From an uncultured Gemmiger sp. (lineage in GTDB: Bacteria > Bacillota > Clostridia > Oscillospirales > Ruminococcaceae): DNA of 64,000 nucleotides. The notes below the pieces were generated by a model. That model was not told where the DNA came from. It saw only the letters and a program-made list of their open reading frames with translations, and made no database searches. Shown one piece after another: positions 1 to 9,124 of the stretch. The translations under genes were made by a program, and so were the position numbers. The stretch covers positions 1 to 64,000 of the forward strand of contig CALWNO010000005.1 of the NCBI GenBank assembly GCA_944382785.1. Reading direction: 5' to 3'. Every line of letters starts with the position of its first letter. Positions within the stretch are counted from its first letter, which is position 1.

Positions 1-1170
1 TCGGTGTCGCCGCCCTCGGGGTTGTCGGTATCGCTGCCTTCGGGGTTCTCGCTATCTCCGCCTTCGGGGTTGTCGGTGTCGCCACCTTCGGGGTTCTCCG
101 TATCGCCACCCTCGAATGTCTCGGTATCGCCGCCTTCGGGATTTTCGGTGTCGCCGCCTTCGGGGTTCTCGCTATCTCCGCCTTCGGGGTTGTCGGTGTC
201 GCCGCCCTCGGAGGTCTCGGTGTCACCACCCTCCGGGGTCTCTGTATCGCCATCCTCAGGGTTTTCGGTGTCACCACCCTCGGGGTTCTCGGTGTCACCA
301 TCCTCCGGGTTCCCCGTGTCGCTGCCTTCCGGGTTGTCGGTGTCGCCGCCCTCGGGATTTTCGGTGTCGCTGCCCTCGGAGGTCTCGGTGTCGCCGCCCT
401 CGGGGTTGTCGGTGTCGCCGCCCTCGGGGTTCTCAGTGTCACCGCCCTCGGAGGTCTCGGTGTCACCATCCTCGGGATTCTCGGTATCGCCGCCCTCGGA
501 GGTCTCGGTGTCGCCACCTTCGGGATTTTCGGTTTCGCTGCCTTCGGGGTTCTCGGTGTCACCGCCCTCCGGGTTTTCTGTGTCGCCGCCTTCGGGGTTC
601 TCGCTATCTCCGCCTTCGGGGTTGTCGGTGTCGCCGCCCTCGGGGTTCTCCGTGTCACCGCCCTCGGAGGTCTCGGTATCGCCGCCTTCGGGGTTCTCCG
701 TGTCACTGCCCTCGGAGGTCTCGGTGTCACCACCCTCGGAATTTTCGGTGTCGCTGCCCTCGGAGGTCTCGGTGTCACCACCCTCGGGATTTTCGGTATC
801 ACTGCCTTCGGGGTTCTCAGTATCGCCGCCCTCGGAGGTCTCGGTGTCGCCGCCTTCGGGATTCTCAGTATCGCCGCCTTCGGGGTTCTCCGTGTCACCG
901 CCCTCCGGGTTTTCTGTGTCGCCGCCTTCGGGGTTCTCCGTGTCACTGCCCTCGGAGGTCTCGGTGTCACCACCCTCGGGATTTTCGGTGTCGCCGCCCT
1001 CGGAGGTCTCGGTGTCACCATCCTCGGGATTCTCGGTATCGCCACCCTCGGAGGTCTCGGTATCGCCGCCCTCGGAGGTCTCGGTGTCGCCACCTTCGGG
1101 GTTGTCGGTATCGCCGCTCTCGGAGGTCTCGGTGTCACCACCCTCGGGGTTCTCGGTGTCACCACCCTCC
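1..1170. repeat. 24-bp tandem array encoding NPEGGDTE / TSEGGDTE
   Basis: About 49 units of 24 bp lie head to tail. Read leftward they encode NPEGGDT(E/D), with a recurrent TSEGGDTE variant from a two-codon change. Third-position changes differ between units while the peptide stays constant, as expected if the protein rather than the DNA is under selection. The array is cut by the window edge. Confidence 0.92.
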
Positions 1171-2045
1171 TGGTTTTCGATGTCGGTGGTGTCCCCCTCA
1201 TTGGTGCTGTCGATATTCCCCGTGGTCGGGAGATCCAGGCCGTCCTTATCCGGGGCGCCAATCTCACCTGTACTGGGAATGTTCACATCCGCCGTATTGG
1301 GGATATCCACATCGCTTACATCGGAGACATTCACATCTGCCGCGTTGGGAATATCCACATCGCTTATATCGGAGACATTCACATCCGCTGTGTCGGGAAT
1401 ATCCACATCACTTGTATTGGGAATATCCACATCTCCCGTGTCGGGGACATCAATATCCCCTGTATCTGGAATATCCACGTCTCCTGCGTCGGGAATGTCC
1501 ACGTCGCTTGTATTGGGAATATCCACATCTCCCGTGTCGGGGACATCAATATCCCCTGTATCTGGAATATCCACGTCTCCTGCGTCGGGAATGTCCACGT
1601 CACCCGTATTGGGGATCTCCACATCCCCTTGCCCGATGATATAGGAATCCCCCTCACGGTCAGAATTGCCCATTTCGGTCTGGACATCGCCCATTTGGGA
1701 AGGGTCCCTGTCGTCCGTTTCCAGAATATACGGGTCCCCTTCGTTGGGAAGCGGCTCTATGTTGTCCATATCCTGAAAGGAATTGCGGTCATCCACGTCC
1801 GAAACGCTCAGATCGCTTTCGGAAGCAGGCTCATACTCTTCCGAAAGCGGTTCGATCTCGCTCATGTCCGGCATTTCCCCGTCGCCGCCCGCCGGCAGTT
1901 CGGTTCCTGCCGAGGGGTCCACTTCCAGCGGCTCCACAGATTCCATCGAACTTGCCGGGCTTGTATCTACCTCCGCACTGGGTGCCGACGTTTCGACGGA
2001 CGAGGTGCCCATCCCGGATTCCATTCCTCCGCCCATTTCATCCAT
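1..2045 (-). CDS. Acidic octapeptide-repeat protein, partial (C-terminus beyond window)
   Basis: The leftward frame is open from an ATG at 2045 to base 1, so the protein has at least 681 residues and its end is missing. A GGGGAT stretch sits about 10 bases before the ATG. The N-terminus (MDEMGGGMESGMG) has no signal peptide. Residues 1 to about 135 are acidic and Ser/Pro-rich. About 15 units of an octapeptide like GDVDIPDT follow (1277-1640), then roughly 49 units of NPEGGDTE, alternating with TSEGGDTE (1-1170). There is almost no hydrophobic or basic residue in the repeats, so an extended, disordered, highly negative chain is expected. It follows the HerA-like ATPase gene by 31 bases and is the last visible gene of its unit. 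I do not recognise a family. It could be a scaffold, a decoy or a substrate tail; none of these is shown by the sequence. Rightward open frames here are its shadows. Confidence 0.8.
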   Translation of the reverse strand, partial: MDEMGGGMESGMGTSSVETSAPSAEVDTSPASSMESVEPLEVDPSAGTELPAGGDGEMPDMSEIEPLSEEYEPASESDLSVSDVDDRNSFQDMDNIEPLPNEGDPYILETDDRDPSQMGDVQTEMGNSDREGDSYIIGQGDVEIPNTGDVDIPDAGDVDIPDTGDIDVPDTGDVDIPNTSDVDIPDAGDVDIPDTGDIDVPDTGDVDIPNTSDVDIPDTADVNVSDISDVDIPNAADVNVSDVSDVDIPNTADVNIPSTGEIGAPDKDGLDLPTTGNIDSTNEGDTTDIENQEGGDTENPEGGDTETSESGDTDNPEGGDTETSEGGDTETSEGGDTENPEDGDTETSEGGDTENPEGGDTETSEGSDTENPEGGDTENPEGGDTENPEGGDTENPEGGDTETSEGGDTENPEGSDTENPEGGDTETSEGSDTENSEGGDTETSEGSDTENPEGGDTETSEGGDTENPEGGDTDNPEGGDSENPEGGDTENPEGGDTENPEGSETENPEGGDTETSEGGDTENPEDGDTETSEGGDTENPEGGDTDNPEGGDTETSEGSDTENPEGGDTDNPEGSDTGNPEDGDTENPEGGDTENPEDGDTETPEGGDTETSEGGDTDNPEGGDSENPEGGDTENPEGGDTETFEGGDTENPEGGDTDNPEGGDSENPEGSDTDNPEGGDT
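1277..1640. repeat. Second 24-bp array encoding GDVDIPDT-type units, with a 96-bp duplication
   Basis: About 15 units of 24 bp encode variants of G-D-(V/I)-D-(I/V)-P-(D/N)-(T/A). A four-unit block at 1411-1506 is repeated directly at 1507-1602 with at most a few differences, which shows recent expansion by unequal crossing-over or slippage. The period equals that of the neighbouring NPEGGDTE array but the peptide is different. Confidence 0.88.
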
Positions 2046-2076
2046 AGTTGATCCCCATTCTCCGGTATGTATTTTC

Positions 2077-4842
2077 TCAACCGGTTGTTTTGCCGTATGT
2101 GTTGTACCAATATTTCTGGAACTGCACGGTCAGTGCATATTTTTCCGCCGGTTCCAGGGGAGACTTTTCGATCACGATCCCCGCCAGGCAGAACCAGTCC
2201 TGTGGCTGCAGCTGAACCCCGGCGTTTTGTTCCAACATCTTCATGAACCGCAGCAGATACAGGCAGTTCAGCACCTTGGCCAGGGGCTGCCGCTTTTCCC
2301 GGGCAGATGCCGCCAGGCTGCGCAGCCGTTCTGCCACCGGATACCCCTGCGCCAGTTCCTCCATCCGGCGCCGGGTCTCCTGCCGGCAGGGATGGGGGCA
2401 GAAACGGCAGGTATCGTAGTCCTTATACTGGGTGTAGACATCCTGGAAGCTGCTGCCGATGTTTTCCCGGCAGCGGGCCACGATCTCCCCGCGGCCCATC
2501 TTGCTGCGGTCCTTGACCAGCGGCATCATGACCAGTTTAGGCCGGTTGTCCCCTTCGGCAAAGGTAGCGGCACAGCCCCGGCGCAGACTGCTCAGGTATT
2601 CCATCTGTTCCGGAGTCATGTTCATGGCCGCGCCCACCGCCCGGCGGTCCTCCTCCATGACGGTGCGGTGGATCAGTTTCAGGTTGGTGTTTTTCAGCAC
2701 GTCGGAGGCCAGTTTGGTGGGCACCTGGTCACAGATCATCATGCCCTGGCCATAGGAACGGATCTCCGCCAGCATATTGCAGAAAAACTCCACCGACTTT
2801 GCCCGGGAAGGATTGCTTCCCGGCTCCACCCGTTTGAGCAGGCGGTGGGCTTCCTCAATGACCAGCAGATGCTGGAATTTTTTGCTGCTGGCCGGCACGT
2901 CGCCCCGCCCGGCATGCTCACTGGCCAGCAGGCTCTGGCCCTTGCGGTATTCGTACAGCTGCACCATCAGGATGCCGATCACAAAGGCCTTGGTATCGTC
3001 ATCGGCCAGGTCTTCCAGTTCCAGCACCACCGGCTTGTCCAGCAGGCTGCCGATGGGCACGCTGCGCGGGGTGTCCATCATCAGGCCCTTGCCGCCGATG
3101 CGCAGGGAGTTAATGCGGGCTTTCAGGGCCGCCTTGACGTTGTTCTGTACCTCCACATAGTAGCCCATCCGGTCCACCACTTCGTCGATCTTGTAATACA
3201 GATCCGTCAGGGTGGGGTAGTCGGTCCGGCCATAGAGGTTTTTGCCGGTGGTGATGTTCCAGCCCCGGTCCTCATAGATCTCAAAGACCGAGCTCTCCAG
3301 CACGTAGGGCATGGGCGGGACCAGTTCAAAGGCCGCATTGAAGGAGGAGAGCACATAGTCGATATGGGTCTGCAATCCCACGCCGGGGGTGCGCTCAAAG
3401 GGGTTGATGCGGTAGGGCAATACGTTGTCGTCGCCCATGGTAAAGACGCACAGCTGGGAGAAGGGACCGGCGGTGCCGGGCTCGTCCAGTTTCATGAGTT
3501 CATGGTATTCCCGCTTGGCCGATTCAATGACCAGGAAGGGCTTGTGGTATTTGCCCCACAGGGTGGACAGCAACGATTTGCTGGTGTTGCTCTTGCCGCC
3601 GCCGGTGATGCCGATGACCAGCAGGTGGCGGGTGAAATCGTTCATTTCCAGCTCATAGGGGATATCTTCAAACCCCGCTGCCGAATGGCCGGGCTGGGTG
3701 ACGGTACCGATGCGCACCCACTGCTCGCCGTCCCGGTGTTCCACACGGCTGCAGCGGTCGAATTCCACAAAGTTGTCGATATAATAGCCGGGGTATTCGT
3801 GCTGGGGCAGCCGGCACAAAAGACCCAGCTGCTGTCCGCTGAGCATGGTCTGGTACCGGGTGCTGTTCATGGCATAGACCTGCACCCCGCCGGGGCCCCG
3901 GCGCTCAAACTGAACCGGACTGATATACTCCTGGGGGACCAGGTCCTCCATCACCGCGCATTCGGGGCAGATGTAGTCCCGGATGTTGTTCATATTCAGG
4001 CAGATCACCGGCTGGCAGACGCTTTCACTGTCGGTGTTGTAGCCGCCTTTCAGGATGCCCTGCAGCCGCAGCGTGGTGGGCGGGCAGTCCGCCGCATAAT
4101 ACACCGTGGTCTGCCACAGGCCGCTGCTCATGCTCTGCTGCAGCATGGCACCGGTCTTTTGCAGGTTTTGCAGGTATTCCTGCACCTCATAATTTTCCTG
4201 GGTGTGGTGTTCCCCTTCCACCCCTTCCCGGTCCACCCGCTGGTACAGGCTCAGGTCCCGCATCAGCTGGATGACGCTTTTGCGGAATTCCAGGGGGAAT
4301 TGGTTGGGCACCCGCCTGGCCAGGACCAGCACGGTGAACTGGCTGCCGGACATGCCCCGGCAGATGTTGTCCACCGCCAGCTGGAGGCTCTGGGTTTCGG
4401 GGCGCAGTTCCGGTTCGTTGGGGTTGCCGATCATCACGCCGCCGCAGCCGCACACCGGGGCGATGTCCTGGATGGAACAGGGCTGTTCCAGCTGCACGCT
4501 GGGCAAAAAGCCCTGCAGGGCCCCCACCAGGGCGTGGCAGTTCCGTTTGTCCGTACCCATGTAGACCCGCACCCCGGCGGCATCCCCGCACAGAAGGAAG
4601 GCAAACAGGCTGTCCTGTTCCACCATGGTGCCGGGGATCTGCTGGAACAGCTGCAGATAGGACTCCACACTCTGGGTACGCCAAAAATCCGGTATGCCTC
4701 GGATCCTGACAAACATTACATCGGGCAGCGGCCTGCGGCACCTGGGGGCGCTGGACAAAGCCTGCCGACCTTCGTTCATGGCCATAAATTGCCTGCACAG
4801 TGCATCATTTTGCACAGCCACGTCACGTTGATCCTTCAACAT
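2077..4842 (-). CDS. HerA/VirB4-like hexameric pump ATPase
   Basis: The 921-residue protein carries a Walker A GITGGGKSNT at residues 411-420 and a Walker B LLVIEEAH at 659-666. The order and spacing fit the HerA/DUF87 branch of the FtsK-HerA superfamily. These enzymes form rings that translocate DNA or protein. The first 400 residues are a long, unrecognised N-terminal region holding CGCGG (131-135) and a Cys pair at 292/295. A C-terminal cluster at 812/815/819 may bind zinc. No membrane segment is visible. The ATG at 4842 follows GAGGAG at a good distance. It lies 42 bases after the surface VWA gene and before the acidic repeat gene, so the three form a module. ATPase class is secure; substrate is unknown. 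Confidence 0.85.
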   Translation of the reverse strand: MLKDQRDVAVQNDALCRQFMAMNEGRQALSSAPRCRRPLPDVMFVRIRGIPDFWRTQSVESYLQLFQQIPGTMVEQDSLFAFLLCGDAAGVRVYMGTDKRNCHALVGALQGFLPSVQLEQPCSIQDIAPVCGCGGVMIGNPNEPELRPETQSLQLAVDNICRGMSGSQFTVLVLARRVPNQFPLEFRKSVIQLMRDLSLYQRVDREGVEGEHHTQENYEVQEYLQNLQKTGAMLQQSMSSGLWQTTVYYAADCPPTTLRLQGILKGGYNTDSESVCQPVICLNMNNIRDYICPECAVMEDLVPQEYISPVQFERRGPGGVQVYAMNSTRYQTMLSGQQLGLLCRLPQHEYPGYYIDNFVEFDRCSRVEHRDGEQWVRIGTVTQPGHSAAGFEDIPYELEMNDFTRHLLVIGITGGGKSNTSKSLLSTLWGKYHKPFLVIESAKREYHELMKLDEPGTAGPFSQLCVFTMGDDNVLPYRINPFERTPGVGLQTHIDYVLSSFNAAFELVPPMPYVLESSVFEIYEDRGWNITTGKNLYGRTDYPTLTDLYYKIDEVVDRMGYYVEVQNNVKAALKARINSLRIGGKGLMMDTPRSVPIGSLLDKPVVLELEDLADDDTKAFVIGILMVQLYEYRKGQSLLASEHAGRGDVPASSKKFQHLLVIEEAHRLLKRVEPGSNPSRAKSVEFFCNMLAEIRSYGQGMMICDQVPTKLASDVLKNTNLKLIHRTVMEEDRRAVGAAMNMTPEQMEYLSSLRRGCAATFAEGDNRPKLVMMPLVKDRSKMGRGEIVARCRENIGSSFQDVYTQYKDYDTCRFCPHPCRQETRRRMEELAQGYPVAERLRSLAASAREKRQPLAKVLNCLYLLRFMKMLEQNAGVQLQPQDWFCLAGIVIEKSPLEPAEKYALTVQFQKYWYNTYGKTTG

Positions 4843-4884
4843 ACCGGATTTCTCCTCACTTATTTAATTTTCAGGCGGACAAAC

Positions 4885-6732
4885 TCAGATGGTGTAGCTG
4901 AGTTCCACCGAGCTGCCGTCGGCAAAGCGAACGGTGACGGTGGGGGTGTCCTCAAAGGAATCGTATTCGTCCTCCTCCTGCATGCCCGTATCCACGGCCA
5001 GGCTCATGTTCACCGGCTCTTCGGGATCATCCGCGCCGGGAACGCTTGTAATTTCAACCTCCATCCGCTTTCCGATCATCCGACCGGCGATGAGAATGTT
5101 GTCGAAGGCCGGGGGAACTTCAATATTCCAGTCCACCGCCTCCTTGAGCATGGTGCCCAGGGAAACCTTGGGTTTGCGCTTGGAGTAGTAGGCGCCGGGA
5201 CGCAGGATGCTGTCCTTGACAAAGTTGTGCCCGGACTTGTAGTAGGTCACAAAGAGGTTGCCCTGCAGCCGGATGTACTCGGTACCCTTGTACCGGGACC
5301 GGCTCTTGAGCAGGATCACCACCACAACGATGATCACCACCACCGCCGCCAGAACACCCAGCAGCCACAGGGGGAAACCGCCCTTGTCGGGGGTCTGGGG
5401 CTGGGAGGTGGACGAGGAGGAAGCGACCGCCGCCGCGCCTGCGCCCACCTGGATGGTGACGGGGTCGCTGGTACGGTTGAAGGTCTTGCCCTGCACCGTG
5501 ACGGTCAGTTCGTACTCTCCTTCGGTCTCCGGAGCGGTAATGTTGCAGTCAAAGCCTTTGGAGTTGTTGCTCATGGGCACTTCCTGGCCGTCCAGGGTCA
5601 CCCGGGCGTTCAGGTTGCTGAAAGCCAGGTCGGTATAAGCCTCAGTACCGCGCATGAGCGATGCGGTAACGCCGAATTCTTCCCCGGGGGCAACCTGGGC
5701 GCTGGAGACATCCACCTGCACGTAGATTTCCCGGTTGAGGACGATATCCCCGATCACGATCTGGGGCACGCCCACGCTCTGCATCTTCAGGTCATAGCTG
5801 CCTGCCTCCGGCTCCAGCATCTTGATGATGGTCTTGATCTCGCCGTTGCCCTGCACTGCGTAGCTGACGATGCCGTTTTCCTCGGTCATGGGGATCTCGG
5901 TGCCGTCCTCCCGGAAGAGGTTCATCTGCAGGTCGCCGGTGTGGGTCAGTTCCAGGATGGCCTCAAAGACGCCGTCCTCCAGGTTAAAATTCCAGTCCGA
6001 GGGGGTCTCCACCCCCACCTCATCCTCAAAGCCGCTGTCGTCATCCACCACGTATTCATACAGCTGGTTGGTGATCTGGCTGAGGATATCCGGGATGTCG
6101 TCGCCGGAATTCACATAGTACGCCTGGCCGCCGGTGCCCTGGGCGATGCCGTCCATGTACTCGGAGATGCGGGAGGTGTCGCCGGAGTTGATGACGATCA
6201 GGTACACCCGGATGCCCGACTCCATGACCTGCTGCAGGGCCGCATCGCTGGCAGCCTTGTCGGCGTCGGTGGCAAAGTCGTTTTCACCGTCCGAAACGGC
6301 GATGATGGCCTGGGGGGAATCGCCTTCCGGCAGGGCCTGGAGCTGTTCCACCGCGTAGTCCAGCGCCTTGGGCAGATCGGTGTAATGACCGTTCTGGGTC
6401 AGGCCGTTCTGGGCGTACTGTCTGAGCTGCTCCTTGTCCTGCTCGTCATCCACCTCCAGCACAGGCTGGCTGGTCATGATATCGTCGTCATAGGTGGCCA
6501 TTCCCACCCGGCTGCCCTGGCTGGGAATCTGGCTGGCAAACTGCTGCAGTGCCACCGTGGCGATGTGGTTGGGGTCATTGCGCTGCATGGAGACGGTATC
6601 GTCCACCACCAGCATCAGATCCAGACTGGGGGTCTTGGTCTCTTCGGCTCCCACCAGGGTAGCGCCGGTCACGGCCAGAATCATACAGACGGCAACGACC
6701 GAAGCCACCGCCTTTCTCAGTTTGAACATCAT
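4885..6732 (-). CDS. Surface-exposed VWA protein with C-terminal membrane anchor
   Basis: The 615-residue protein starts at the double ATG 6732/6729, placed 8 bases after GGAGGAG; a longer reading to 6915 has no such site. A signal peptide (residues 1-28, LRK then a hydrophobic run ending VGAEE) is followed by a VWA domain. Its MIDAS-type sequence is VDDTVSM (D-x-T-x-S), with later ISDGEND-like and GGQAYYVNSGDD elements as in complement/BatA-type VWA folds. Beta-sandwich, Ig-like sequence fills roughly residues 230-430. A transmembrane helix lies at about 453-475, followed by a 140-residue cytoplasmic tail. The topology puts the metal-binding adhesive domain outside and the tail inside, next to the HerA-like ATPase. 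It is probably a sensor or tether. It has its own promoter at 6903-6931. Confidence 0.85.
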   Translation of the reverse strand: MMFKLRKAVASVVAVCMILAVTGATLVGAEETKTPSLDLMLVVDDTVSMQRNDPNHIATVALQQFASQIPSQGSRVGMATYDDDIMTSQPVLEVDDEQDKEQLRQYAQNGLTQNGHYTDLPKALDYAVEQLQALPEGDSPQAIIAVSDGENDFATDADKAASDAALQQVMESGIRVYLIVINSGDTSRISEYMDGIAQGTGGQAYYVNSGDDIPDILSQITNQLYEYVVDDDSGFEDEVGVETPSDWNFNLEDGVFEAILELTHTGDLQMNLFREDGTEIPMTEENGIVSYAVQGNGEIKTIIKMLEPEAGSYDLKMQSVGVPQIVIGDIVLNREIYVQVDVSSAQVAPGEEFGVTASLMRGTEAYTDLAFSNLNARVTLDGQEVPMSNNSKGFDCNITAPETEGEYELTVTVQGKTFNRTSDPVTIQVGAGAAAVASSSSTSQPQTPDKGGFPLWLLGVLAAVVVIIVVVVILLKSRSRYKGTEYIRLQGNLFVTYYKSGHNFVKDSILRPGAYYSKRKPKVSLGTMLKEAVDWNIEVPPAFDNILIAGRMIGKRMEVEITSVPGADDPEEPVNMSLAVDTGMQEEDEYDSFEDTPTVTVRFADGSSVELSYTI

Positions 6733-6902
6733 GTAAATTTCTCCTCCTCGACCACCGGTTGCAGTGCAGCGGGTCGCCGTTTCTTTTCCCGGGAAACCGC
6801 CTCGCCCGCTGTGCATCGCCCGCCGCAAAACAGGCACTTCCCGCGGGGGAAATATCCGCTTTTGCTGACGAGTTGGCTTCCCAATAATACCGATATATCT
6901 CC

Positions 6903-6931
6903 AGTATACCCGCACCGCACCCTAAAGACAA
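6903..6931 (-). promoter_or_regulatory. Internal sigma-A-like promoter before the surface VWA gene
   Basis: Reading leftward, the -35 TTGTCT (6926-6931) and -10 TATACT (6903-6908) are 17 bases apart, giving 4/6 and 5/6 matches. The start point would be near 6896, leaving a leader of about 165 bases before the VWA start codon. This lets the VWA, HerA-like and acidic repeat genes be expressed apart from the upstream genes. Confidence 0.6.
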
Positions 6932-6974
6932 GGATTTTTTCTTTCGGTTTTTACATTTCCTGCCCGGCCGTCCC

Positions 6975-8132
6975 TCAATACAAAAGGTCGTACAGGGACT
7001 GGACGGTGGCGCCGTTCATCAGCAGCAGCTGTCCCAGGCAGAACACCAGCAGGAACAGGCAGACAGTGCCGAAGCGGGAGTGGAAGCGGTGGGCTTCCAG
7101 CGCCCGCAGGAAAGGGTCCAGGTCCCAGCGGCGCATCCGGCGCAGAATCTTTTCGGCCCCGGGCAGCAGCCGGTCCATCAGGGCAGGATGCAGCGGTGCC
7201 TGCAGGCAGGCCCGCATGGTATCCGGGTCGGCTTCGGCCTGCCGCAGCCGGTCCTGCAGCTCCCGGATGTAGGCTTCGATCCCCTTGGGCACCGCCTGGT
7301 CCAGCAGGTTCAGGAAGCCCACGTCCCGGCGGAACTCCTTTTTCATGAACAGACACCAGCCCAGGTTGCCCGCCACGCACATCAGGTAACTGGGCAGGCG
7401 GAACAGGGCAACGCCCACGCTGATGAGCCATACCGCCAGGGTCCCCCAGGCAAAGGGCTGCCCGAAGGAGACCGCCAGGGGCAGGTTGCGGATTCCGTTC
7501 TGCCACAGCCGCGCCACCAGATAAAACAGGGCCGGTACGGCAAAGCACAGGGCCGCCATGGTCAGCACGGACAGCACAAAGTTCATCCGGGATACCCCGG
7601 CATCCCGGTAGCGCGCCCATTTGAGGGAGTACAGGTTAGACAGGTTCTGGGAGGCTGCCTTCAGCTCCCGGCAGGCCCGGGACTCCACCCGGCGCAGGTA
7701 GCTTTCCCGGTCGTCCCGGGTATCGCTGTTGTTCCACAGGTAGCAGTCCAGATTCTTGCCCCGGATGGCTCCGCGGGAGACACTGCTGAGCAGGGATACC
7801 CGCTCTATCCACTTGTCCTTCTCCGACGACACCTGGTGCAGCCGGACCGTCCCGCCGGGTTCATCGATCTCTTTCAGAAGTTTTTTCCCTTCCGAATATT
7901 CCTCCGCCATCTGCCAGACCGGGTCCACCAGGTGGTCCATCATGAAATTGCAGGAAAACAGGGTGTAAAACCAACTTACCAGAAACCGGGCGCGGCTTTC
8001 GGAGCGCCCGCCGTAGTACCATTGGCGCAGACTGGAGCGGAAATCACAGGCGTACACTGTGCGGAACTCAAAATCATCCATATGTTCCGCCAGCCAGAGG
8101 GCTTGCCGGTAATCTTTGTTTTCTTTCTCCAT
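6975..8132 (-). CDS. Unknown multi-pass membrane protein
   Basis: A 385-residue protein of no recognised family. The first 170 residues are soluble, charged and rich in aromatic residues (for example ACDFRSSLRQWYYGG). Hydrophobic segments follow near residues 175-200 and 225-250, and a last one near 350-372 ends the protein. A central soluble loop of about 100 residues contains Arg-rich helices. A start at 8132 leaves a 47-base gap to the upstream membrane gene. It belongs to a run of four small membrane proteins (6975-11235) between the GTPase set and the surface VWA gene and probably forms part of the membrane base of the same assembly. That placement is from context only. Confidence 0.7.
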   Translation of the reverse strand: MEKENKDYRQALWLAEHMDDFEFRTVYACDFRSSLRQWYYGGRSESRARFLVSWFYTLFSCNFMMDHLVDPVWQMAEEYSEGKKLLKEIDEPGGTVRLHQVSSEKDKWIERVSLLSSVSRGAIRGKNLDCYLWNNSDTRDDRESYLRRVESRACRELKAASQNLSNLYSLKWARYRDAGVSRMNFVLSVLTMAALCFAVPALFYLVARLWQNGIRNLPLAVSFGQPFAWGTLAVWLISVGVALFRLPSYLMCVAGNLGWCLFMKKEFRRDVGFLNLLDQAVPKGIEAYIRELQDRLRQAEADPDTMRACLQAPLHPALMDRLLPGAEKILRRMRRWDLDPFLRALEAHRFHSRFGTVCLFLLVFCLGQLLLMNGATVQSLYDLLY

Positions 8133-8179
8133 CGTTTGTGATCCTTCCGTTCCTTCGGGTCAGTACTTGTGCCGCTCTG

Positions 8180-9106
8180 TCAGCGGAAAAGGCTTTTGGC
8201 GGCCAGATACATACCAAAACACATGATGAGAATCAGCAGAAGCGGGCTGCCCACCGAAGGAACCAGGTACAGAAGCAGCAGAAGGATAATGACTCCCACC
8301 ACCTTAAAGGTGGTGCGGGAGGGATGGCGCAGCTGGTTCAGCACCCACCAGATGCCCAGGGCGATGAGAACGCCGTACAGCAGGATCATCTCCCAGTTGA
8401 TGTGGGACAGGACGTTGATGTTGCCCAGCCCGGGAATGGGCACGCTGAAGAAGAAGCTGGCAATCACCAGAGCCAGCACCAGGGTGACCACCCGGATCAC
8501 CCCGCCGGGAATGCCGCCGTCGATGGAGATCAGGGAGCCGTTGGTCAGGTTGACGATCTCCGAGGCGTATACCGTGCGGTCCGCCCCGAATTTGCCCTTG
8601 ACCTGCAGCGTCTGTCCCCGTCCGATCAGGCCGGTGTTCGTCTCGCCGAAAAAGGTGACGGCGATGCTGCGCTGCTGGGTGATGGACATGCTTTCCTCCA
8701 CGTCCAGCAGCTGCAGGTTGAACACATTGCGGACCTTGCCATTGACAAAGGGGACCCCATAGATCAGGCTGTCGATCCAGGCGGAAAAGAAGGTGCGCTG
8801 CCGTTCCGGCATGCTCTGCACATTCTGGGCAATGCCCACAAAAACGTCCTTGGACGGGTTCAGGCCGGACACACCGGTCCGGTTCTGTCTGTCAGGCTGG
8901 GATGTATGGATGGGCGTCGGCTCCGCATGCCGGTTGGCCCCATAGTCATTGGACCATCCGTCACTGCCGGACCATCCGCCGTTGTCGCCGGCTCCGCTGC
9001 CGGTCCCGCCGCCGGTCTGCTGCCAGCTCTGGTCCACATCCGACTGCCAGTCCTGGCTGCCGCCTCCCGATCCCCAGTCGTCATTCCAATCGCCCCAATC
9101 GGCCAT
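8180..9106 (-). CDS. Membrane protein with disordered Gly/Asp/Trp-rich front and OB-like domain
   Basis: The 308-residue protein starts MADWGDWNDDW and has about 75 residues of Gly, Ser, Asp and Trp low-complexity sequence. This resembles the acidic, aromatic N-terminus of the multi-pass VWA protein at 17079-18488 (MEYNWDDDQWGGG). Residues of about 85-190 look like a small beta-barrel: GQTLQVKGKFG followed by a YASEIVNL strand is reminiscent of OB folds. Four hydrophobic helices fill about 195-305. The sequence supports a cytosolic front and membrane-buried back, with no family name. The shared acidic/aromatic N-terminal style with the VWA protein may be a common docking tail. Confidence 0.7.
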   Translation of the reverse strand: MADWGDWNDDWGSGGGSQDWQSDVDQSWQQTGGGTGSGAGDNGGWSGSDGWSNDYGANRHAEPTPIHTSQPDRQNRTGVSGLNPSKDVFVGIAQNVQSMPERQRTFFSAWIDSLIYGVPFVNGKVRNVFNLQLLDVEESMSITQQRSIAVTFFGETNTGLIGRGQTLQVKGKFGADRTVYASEIVNLTNGSLISIDGGIPGGVIRVVTLVLALVIASFFFSVPIPGLGNINVLSHINWEMILLYGVLIALGIWWVLNQLRHPSRTTFKVVGVIILLLLLYLVPSVGSPLLLILIMCFGMYLAAKSLFR

Positions 9107-9124
9107 GTTGGATCATCCTCCCCC

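Noticed and set aside
1..1640. Regular 24-base repeats as a CRISPR array.
   Set aside because: Units are contiguous with no unique spacers and encode a conserved octapeptide.
4..1644. A 546-residue rightward reading rich in Pro-Ser (SPPSGFSV repeats).
   Set aside because: It is the antisense shadow of the leftward acidic repeat gene, which is open, in step with its operon and has a plausible start and ribosome site.
4885..6915. A longer VWA protein starting at 6915.
   Set aside because: The signal peptide starts at 6732 directly after a strong ribosome site, and the extra 61 residues contain the leader.
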